From positions 1 to 10,160 of the forward strand of contig CAMLRG010000200.1 in the NCBI GenBank assembly GCA_946482335.1: DNA of 10,160 bases. The letters run 5' to 3'. A model generated the notes under the pieces. It was not told the DNA's origin. It was given only the letters and a program-made list of their open reading frames with translations, and searched no databases. Positions 5,971 through 10,160 of the stretch are shown here, piece by piece (within the stretch, counting starts at the first letter, position 1; each line of letters begins with the position of its first letter). Made by a program: the position numbers and the translations under genes. The stretch comes from an uncultured Duganella sp. (GTDB taxonomy: Bacteria; Pseudomonadota; Gammaproteobacteria; Burkholderiales; Burkholderiaceae).

Positions 5971-6015
5971 CAATCTGCCAGATTTGAAGCCACTTGCGCC
6001 GGGTAAGATGTCGGC

Positions 6016-6573
6016 ATGGAAAATCTTGCGACCAATGAACGCGTTTTGTGGCGCGGCGCCCCGCGCCAGGGCCTGATGCTGCGCGCCGCGGATGTGGTGA
6101 TGATCCCATTCAGCCTGCTGTGGGGCGGTTTCGCCGCATTCTGGGAATATTCCGTGATCAATTCGGAGGCGCCGATGATGTTCCGCCTATGGGGCATCCC
6201 CTTCGTGCTGATGGGGCTCCATATGATCGTTGGCCGCTTCTTCCTGGAAGCCTGGCAGCGCGCCAGGACCGAGTACATGGTGACCAACGAACGCATCGTG
6301 ATCCGCTCGGGGCTCTTCACGCGCCAGACCAAAAGCCTGGAATTGCGCACGCTGGGCGAATTCTCGCTGACGGAGAACGGCAAGGGCGAAGGCACGATCT
6401 CGTTCGGCGTTTCGCAAGCGGGCAATATGTTCAGCGGCCTGGCGTCCTGGCCCGGCATCGAGACCGTGCCGCGCTTCGACACCATCGCCGACGCGGGCAA
6501 GGTGTTCGACATCATTCGCAGCGCGCACTCCGCGGCTGGCCACACGCGACCATTCGCGCAACGTCTGGGTTGA
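6016..6573 (+). CDS. Membrane PH-domain protein (bPH2/YdbT-like)
   Basis: 185 residues. After a short cytoplasmic lead (ATNERVLWRGAPRQG, 5-19), which is typical of bacterial PH-domain membrane proteins, there are two hydrophobic segments at about 24-43 and 57-75. A cytoplasmic bPH2 domain follows (about 83-168): TEYMVTNERIVIRSGLFTRQ (85-104), then SLELRTL, ISFG, and the closing helix DAGKVFDIIRS. Such proteins are common, mostly uncharacterised, and are thought to scaffold or sense at the inner membrane. No good Shine-Dalgarno site precedes 6016; the 45-bp gap contains a small palindrome (AATCTG-C-CAGATT) and a possible -10-like TAAGAT at 6004-6009. The last 62 bp overlap the 3' end of the hydrolase gene on the other strand, so residues from about 166 on are encoded opposite that gene's tail. 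Confidence 0.88.
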   Translation: MENLATNERVLWRGAPRQGLMLRAADVVMIPFSLLWGGFAAFWEYSVINSEAPMMFRLWGIPFVLMGLHMIVGRFFLEAWQRARTEYMVTNERIVIRSGLFTRQTKSLELRTLGEFSLTENGKGEGTISFGVSQAGNMFSGLASWPGIETVPRFDTIADAGKVFDIIRSAHSAAGHTRPFAQRLG

Positions 6574-7549
6574 GCAGGTAGTTCATGTGCGCATGGTCGG
6601 GCCGCTCCAGCAGCCCGAACCAGGTCGGCGCATTCGACACCAGCACATTCACCACGTCTACCCCGAGGCCGGCGTAGCGCTCGCGCTCCAGCGTGTAGGT
6701 CAGCAAGTCGTTCGGATCGCTGAATGCCACCATCGTCAGCTTGTGCGGGACGTTGCGCGGCGACGCGGGCGCGCGCCGTTTGCGCAGCAGGGCATGCAGG
6801 CTGTCCGCGTCCGGCGCCGCCGCGATGGTGCTGCGCCCGGCCTGCTGGTCGGCCAATGCCAGCAAGGGAATCTGGTTGGCCGCCATCACCAGGTAAGCCA
6901 TGCGGTCGATGGTGCGCTGGGCCGCGGCGTCCATGCGCAGCAGGGTATCGAACAGGATCTTGCTGCCAAGGCTGGACGACAGCACCAGCAAGGGCGCGTT
7001 GTCCGCCGCGCCGGCGGTGGCGCGCGCGATGGCTTGCGCCATGCGCTGCTGGATGGCGTCGCGCGCCACACCCTGGTAAATCAGGGCGTCGGGAATGCAA
7101 TCGTCCATCAGCATATCCTTGGCGCGTGCATTCAATTTGGCGCGCGTCGCGGGCAGGCGGCCGCTCAAGTCATAGTCGAGCTGGCGCTTGAGGGGCGTCG
7201 TCAGCGGCGACCAGACCAGGGCCTTGATGCGCAATTCGCCCTGCCGCAGCACGATGGTGCGCTCGACGATGTCGATGCCGTCCGCCGCCGGCGCGGACAG
7301 GGTCTTGTCCGCACCGCCCTGCACGTTGGCGCGCATCGCACTGCCCAGCTGCGCCACCGTTGCATCGGCCCAGCGCACATCGTGGGTACACATGCCATGC
7401 ACCAGCAGCACGTCCACGCTATGGCCCGGCGCCATGGCGACAAAATCGACCAGTCCAGGGAACGCCCCATCCGCCTGCGCCGGACGGTAAGGCAGCGAAG
7501 TGCAGCCGGCGAGCAAGGCGCAAGCCAGCACGGTGAAAATTAACTTCAT
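6512..7549 (-). CDS. Lipoprotein alpha/beta hydrolase
   Basis: 345 residues. The N-terminus is a lipoprotein signal, MKLIFTVLACALLAGC, with lipobox LAGC and lipidated Cys16. Tyr-rather than Asp-type residues follow (TSLPY), so outer-membrane retention is likely. The alpha/beta hydrolase pattern is visible: an oxyanion-type strand VDVLLVHGMC (45-54), a nucleophile elbow LVLSSSLGS (188-196) with Ser193 in an SxSxG variant of GxSxG, an acid candidate in FSDPNDLLTY (D278/D281), and a histidine candidate in DHAHMNYL (H319/H321). These make a serine esterase or lipase-like enzyme of unknown substrate likely. The start at 7549 has GGAGG 5 nt upstream; an ATG four codons earlier has no such site. The 3' end overlaps the PH-domain gene by 62 bp in antisense. 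Confidence 0.88.
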   Translation of the reverse strand: MKLIFTVLACALLAGCTSLPYRPAQADGAFPGLVDFVAMAPGHSVDVLLVHGMCTHDVRWADATVAQLGSAMRANVQGGADKTLSAPAADGIDIVERTIVLRQGELRIKALVWSPLTTPLKRQLDYDLSGRLPATRAKLNARAKDMLMDDCIPDALIYQGVARDAIQQRMAQAIARATAGAADNAPLLVLSSSLGSKILFDTLLRMDAAAQRTIDRMAYLVMAANQIPLLALADQQAGRSTIAAAPDADSLHALLRKRRAPASPRNVPHKLTMVAFSDPNDLLTYTLERERYAGLGVDVVNVLVSNAPTWFGLLERPDHAHMNYLLNPDVARMVACGQPRSARCE

Positions 7550-7596
7550 GATCGCCTCCATAAAGCTTCATGATCGGCGCAGATCGCGACAGCGCC

Positions 7597-7637
7597 TTTG
7601 CGGCGGCGCAAAACTGGCAACTTTGGGGGGCGCCGCC
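7597..7637. repeat. Overlapping small inverted repeats in a divergent promoter region
   Basis: TTTGCG (7597-7602) pairs with CGCAAA (7607-7612) over a 4-nt loop. GGCGGCGC (7602-7609) pairs with GCGCCGCC (7630-7637) over 20 nt. They lie in the 99 bp between the leftward hydrolase start and a possible rightward small ORF. An operator or an mRNA structure is possible; in GC-rich DNA chance is also possible. Confidence 0.35.
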
Positions 7638-7648
7638 TAACATGAAGC

Positions 7649-7819
7649 ATGATCAGCAAACGACCCTTGCCCGAGCTCTCCAGCGAGCCGGAACCGGCCG
7701 CCGCAATCCCGCCCCACCACCGCCTGCCAGGCCAGCCCGGCTACCCGCAAGCGCGCGCCATGGAGCGGCTGCGCCAGCGGCACGTCACACGCATCCGTAA
7801 GCTCAGCAGGAAATCATAA
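7649..7819 (+). CDS. Possible small basic protein of 56 residues
   Basis: The ATG at 7649 directly follows an in-frame stop at 7643 and opens a frame ending TAA at 7817-7819. The product starts MISKRPLPELSSEPEPAAA, has a proline-rich middle, and ends in a strongly basic segment (RAMERLRQRHVTRIRKLSRK). Most third codon positions are G or C, as in real genes here, and the ORF fills an otherwise empty 264-bp gap. Its end overlaps the last 6 bp of the DUF2145 gene on the other strand. Against it: the Shine-Dalgarno match is weak (GAAG only), I recognise no family, and GC-rich DNA readily leaves short frames open. A small nucleic-acid- or ribosome-binding protein would fit the charge, but that is speculation. 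Confidence 0.4.
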   Translation: MISKRPLPELSSEPEPAAAIPPHHRLPGQPGYPQARAMERLRQRHVTRIRKLSRKS

Positions 7820-8599
7820 TTCAATCACGCGCGTCGCACGGTCGTGGCGGCGCATGAAGTTCTCGATCCCATCCACGGTGACGGTGCCGAAACGCCCGCG
7901 CACGCGCAAGCCGGACGGATGGTCGTCAAAAGCCACATTGGCGCGGAACAGGCGGGCGCCGAAGCGTGCCGCCGCCCCCACTTGCACGCTGACCGGACGA
8001 TAGCCGGCATCGTCCAGCCATTGCTGCGCCTCGGCGCGCGTGGCCACCTGGCCCGGCGCGGCGGCGGCCGTGGCCAGCATTTCCAGCACCCACTGGTTGG
8101 AGTTCTGGTAGCGCGTCGACCAGGCATACGACAGCATGCTGTAATGCGGCTCATGCAGGCGCAGCGGGGTGCGCGCCGCCAGCTCCTGCGCCAGCCGCTG
8201 CTGCAGCGCCGGCGCGGGCACGATCAATTGCGCCTGGTGGCGGTGCAAGCAGGTCAGGAAGAAATTGCCCAGCCCATCGTTGTAGAGGGCTGAGCGGTCG
8301 GTGCCGCACTCGTTCAGCAAATGCACCACCACCCAGCGGCCGGCCGGGTGGTCGCGCCACGCCAGCGCGGCGTGGGAATAACGCAAGCCGTACTGCGACA
8401 AATCCTGGCCGGCGCGCGCGATGATGGCCATGTGCGCGCCGCTGGCGTCGAGCGCCTGCATGGTGCGCTGGGCCAATGCCAGCGAACGGTCGACCGCGTC
8501 CAGCGTCAACGCTTGCTGTTCGCATTGCTGGCCCGCCTGGGCTGCCGGCAGCACAGCCGCGGCGGCGGCCAGGCACAGCGCGAGGAAGAAGCGGCGCAT
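7814..8599 (-). CDS. DUF2145 domain-containing exported protein
   Basis: 261 residues with a Sec signal peptide (MRRFFLALCL, Ala-rich core, cleavage near AQA at about 22), so predicted periplasmic. The DUF2145 blocks are all present: ARAGQDLSQYGLRYSHAALA (61-80), RWVVVHLLNECG (88-99), the Ser/Asn block YQNSNQWVLE (164-173), WLDDAGYRP (194-202), and NVAFDDHP (221-228) followed by VTVDGI. Length matches the family. The function is unknown. The order SHAALAW, then VVHLL, then YQNSNQWVLE recalls permuted NlpC/P60-like enzymes but without the catalytic cysteine (see findings). The gene starts 3 nt after the stop of the upstream 132-aa gene and has no convincing Shine-Dalgarno site of its own. It is very likely translationally coupled within a two-gene operon. 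Confidence 0.9.
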   Translation of the reverse strand: MRRFFLALCLAAAAAVLPAAQAGQQCEQQALTLDAVDRSLALAQRTMQALDASGAHMAIIARAGQDLSQYGLRYSHAALAWRDHPAGRWVVVHLLNECGTDRSALYNDGLGNFFLTCLHRHQAQLIVPAPALQQRLAQELAARTPLRLHEPHYSMLSYAWSTRYQNSNQWVLEMLATAAAAPGQVATRAEAQQWLDDAGYRPVSVQVGAAARFGARLFRANVAFDDHPSGLRVRGRFGTVTVDGIENFMRRHDRATRVIEL

Positions 8600-8602
8600 G
8601 GC

Positions 8603-9001
8603 TTAACCCACGCGGCTGTGGTGCAGCAGGGCCTTGCCCGCCTCATTGGGCAGGAAGGCGATCACCTTGCCCGCCACCACCAGCGCATGGCCGGCCGCCA
8701 TGGCCACCACGCTGACCGCGGTGCCGGCCGCCAGTGATGCGCCCTCCAGCGCCTTGCCGCTGAACTGCAGGGTGGCCTGGCTGCCGTCCGCCGCGCTGCT
8801 CAGTACGACCTCGATGCCGTCGCCCACGGTCTGCACCGAATCGACCACCAGGGAAGAGGCACCAACCACGGTCAACACCGAACCGGCCACCACGCTGGCG
8901 GCCAGGTTGCCCAGGTCGCGGCTCAATGCCTGCGAACCGTCGGCGGCCTGGCTGCTGGCGCAGGCCAGGGCGAGCAGGGTAGTGATCAAGGTACGTTTCA
9001 T
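8603..9001 (-). CDS. Small exported alanine/glycine/valine-rich protein
   Basis: 132 residues, family not recognised. The signal peptide is MKRTLITTLLALACASSQA, cleaved before ADGSQ. The mature protein has two hydrophobic small-residue stretches (about 34-56 and 88-116) with regularly spaced glycines. ADGSQA occurs twice, at 20-25 and 71-76, suggesting two related halves. Three histidine/serine residues end it (LLHHSRVG). The start at 9001 is supported by GGAG 7 nt upstream; the frame stays open to 9196, but that sequence has no gene character. The gene is first in a leftward operon with the DUF2145 gene, 3 nt downstream, so the two exported products probably act together in the periplasm or outer membrane. 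The divergent XRE regulator gene is a candidate controller. Confidence 0.82.
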   Translation of the reverse strand: MKRTLITTLLALACASSQAADGSQALSRDLGNLAASVVAGSVLTVVGASSLVVDSVQTVGDGIEVVLSSAADGSQATLQFSGKALEGASLAAGTAVSVVAMAAGHALVVAGKVIAFLPNEAGKALLHHSRVG

Positions 9002-9096
9002 GGTGGGGCTCCGTTGGTTGAAAGAGCCGCCATGGTGCGATGGGCCGCCTGCCGCCGCAATCGTTGCCTGAACTGTCGTACATGCCTGTGCCGGTG

Positions 9097-9113
9097 GTAT
9101 CATAATCCGATAC
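9097..9113 (+). promoter_or_regulatory. Candidate promoter/operator of the XRE regulator gene
   Basis: GTATC (9097-9101) and GATAC (9109-9113) form a 5-bp dyad with a 7-bp centre. CATAAT (9101-9106), one base from the -10 consensus, starts inside it. No good -35 hexamer lies at the expected distance. A dyad over a -10 in front of an XRE gene suggests autorepression. Confidence 0.35.
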
Positions 9114-9134
9114 TTCATGGCTGGAGATCCAAGC

Positions 9135-9866
9135 ATGTCCAACGTCACCCGCCTGGTCGACGCCCTCAAACGCCAGCTCAAGGCGCGCGGCATCACCTAT
9201 GCCGCGCTGGGGCAGCAGATCGGGCTGTCCGAACCGAGCATCAAACGTATGTTCGCCGCCCGCAATTTCACGCTGGAGCGGCTGGAGCAAGTGCTGGCGG
9301 TCCTGGAGATGGATTTTGCCGAACTGGCGCAATCTGCCGCCGACGCGCCGCAACTGATATCCCAGCTCACCTACGCGCAGGAAAAGGAAATCATCAGCGA
9401 CACCAAGCTGCTGGTGGTGGCCGTGCTGGCGCTGAACCAGGTGCCGGTCGAAGAAATCGTCGCCAGCTTCCGGATCAGCGCCGCCGAAGCGACGGCATGC
9501 CTGCTCAGGCTCGACAAGATCGGCTTCCTCATGCTGAAGCCGAACAACAAGGTCAAGCTCCTGGTGTCGCGCACCTTCAGCTGGCTGCCGAATGGCCCGA
9601 TCCAGAGTTTCTTCCGCGACGAAGCGTACAGCGATTATTTCGACAGCCGCTTCGACGGCCATCACGAAGTGCAGCGGCTGGTGAGTGTGATGTTGTCGCA
9701 GCAATCGACGCGCGCCTTGCTGGACCGCTTGAAGCAGGTGGCGGACGAATTCTCGCTGCAGCACCAGGATGATGCGCGGCTGCCGTGGGAACAGCGCCGC
9801 GCCGTGACGATCATGCTGGCAGCGCGCCCCTGGATGCCGAAGGCATTCCAGGCGCTGCTGCGTTAG
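9135..9866 (+). CDS. XRE/Cro-CI-type transcriptional regulator
   Basis: 243 residues. An N-terminal lambda-repressor-like HTH spans about 3-60: TRLVDALKRQLKARGITYAA, LGQQIGLSEPSIKRMFAARN (25-44, with helices 2 and 3), and LERLEQVLAVLEMDFAEL. The rest (about 75-243) is a helical domain seen in Burkholderiales XRE regulators of this length. It includes a hydrophobic KLLVVAVLALNQVPVEEIV segment (91-109), a second HTH-like stretch at about 105-132, and a WLPNGPIQSFFRDEA motif (150-164). No ligand is evident. The start at 9135 has GGAG 8 nt upstream; an ATG six codons earlier lacks one. A -10-like CATAAT lies at 9101-9106 inside a GTATC-N7-GATAC dyad (9097-9113), a plausible autoregulatory site. 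The gene is divergent from the exported-protein operon, and its stop abuts that of the carboxypeptidase gene. Confidence 0.9.
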   Translation: MSNVTRLVDALKRQLKARGITYAALGQQIGLSEPSIKRMFAARNFTLERLEQVLAVLEMDFAELAQSAADAPQLISQLTYAQEKEIISDTKLLVVAVLALNQVPVEEIVASFRISAAEATACLLRLDKIGFLMLKPNNKVKLLVSRTFSWLPNGPIQSFFRDEAYSDYFDSRFDGHHEVQRLVSVMLSQQSTRALLDRLKQVADEFSLQHQDDARLPWEQRRAVTIMLAARPWMPKAFQALLR

Positions 9867-10160
9867 TCAGATGCCGCGCAGGGAGCGCAGGACCGGCTGC
9901 AGCACGTCCGCGCCCAGCTTGGCCGAGCGGGCACCGTTCCAGCCCACCAGTTCATCCGGATCGTTGGCGTTGTCCTTGAACGGCAATTCCAGGGTCAGCG
10001 ACAGGCAGCCGAACAGATGGGTGATGTGCGGCGAGCCCATGGTCAGCACTTCCGGCGTGTAAGGCGACTCCGGATAGCCGTGCTCGGACTGGAAGTCCGG
10101 CGACGCCAGCTTGAAGTCGGCGATGAACTTGTCCTGCGCCGCCTTCTGCTCGCGCGTGAA
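9867..10160 (-). CDS. M14 family zinc carboxypeptidase, CCP (cytosolic carboxypeptidase)-like, C-terminal part
   Basis: The frame is open from the window end and gives the last 97 residues; the N-terminal part lies beyond 10160. The segment LTLELPFKDNANDPDELVGW (visible residues about 55-74) is characteristic of CCP/Nna1-type M14 metallocarboxypeptidases. The Glu in TLELPFKD corresponds to the catalytic glutamate, and the GWNGARSAKLGADVL ending also fits. The zinc ligands (HxxE and a later His) would be in the missing part. Bacterial members are commonly annotated simply as carboxypeptidase family proteins; the substrate is unknown, with deglutamylation of side chains known only for animal relatives. 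The stop (TCA on the plus strand, 9867-9869) directly touches the TAG of the XRE gene, with no intergenic base and no room for a terminator. Confidence 0.85.
   Translation of the reverse strand, partial: FTREQKAAQDKFIADFKLASPDFQSEHGYPESPYTPEVLTMGSPHITHLFGCLSLTLELPFKDNANDPDELVGWNGARSAKLGADVLQPVLRSLRGI

Noticed and set aside
5971..6015. Promoter for the PH-domain gene (TTGAAG at 5984-5989 with TAAGAT at 6004-6009)
   Set aside because: The 14-bp spacing is too short for a standard sigma-70 promoter and would give an almost leaderless mRNA.
5850..7100. Long open frame on the minus strand (about 416 codons)
   Set aside because: It runs antisense through the PH-domain, DUF4241 and part of the hydrolase genes, has no recognisable domain, and follows from high GC in the real genes.
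8643..9764. Long minus-strand open frame opposite the XRE gene
   Set aside because: It is antisense to a clear HTH regulator and out of frame with the real small exported gene. No domain is recognisable.

Overview
The window is about 10 kb of GC-rich, gene-dense chromosome. Gene content, codon use and protein style (TakP-like TRAP binding protein, DUF2145, DUF4241, CCP-type M14 peptidase, PmbA/TldE) suggest a betaproteobacterium of the Burkholderiales, most likely Oxalobacteraceae (Massilia/Duganella/Janthinobacterium type). That placement is inferred from protein resemblance, not from a search. There are twelve credible protein genes, two of them cut by the window edges, plus one possible small gene. 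I saw no RNA gene, CRISPR array, insertion sequence or phage gene.

Layout. (1) 1-1940, plus strand: the 3' part of pmbA/tldE, then an orphan Tat-exported TRAP substrate-binding protein without permease genes, ending at a strong GC hairpin. (2) 1995-3524: a GC-poorer island with a leftward GNAT acetyltransferase and a rightward uncharacterised gene. That gene's product looks like a ribbon-helix-helix domain plus a RAMA-like domain. Its leader is an inverted array of 10-bp units (CCGCTGTTTT / AAAACAGCGG) running up to the start codon and containing the Shine-Dalgarno site. (3) 3540-5970: a LysR regulator divergent from a secreted DJ-1/PfpI-family protein, followed 12 bp later by a DUF4241 gene whose start codon sits in a perfect 9-bp hairpin. 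(4) 6016-7549: a membrane PH-domain (bPH2) protein whose 3' end overlaps, antisense, the 3' end of a lipoprotein alpha/beta hydrolase gene. (5) 7649-9001: a possible 56-aa ORF, then a leftward two-gene operon of exported proteins (a 132-aa alanine/glycine-rich protein and a DUF2145 protein). (6) 9135-10160: an XRE-type regulator divergent from that operon, with its stop codon abutting the stop of a CCP-like M14 carboxypeptidase that runs off the window.

Most of the window is ordinary chromosomal housekeeping and envelope genes. The part most worth attention is 2725-3524. An array with one-helical-turn periodicity, arranged as a large inverted repeat, lies directly in front of a gene for a predicted RHH plus RAMA-like protein. 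The 10-bp unit can pair with the gene's own ribosome-binding site. This suggests an autoregulated or mobile repeat-plus-protein module that I cannot match to a described system.
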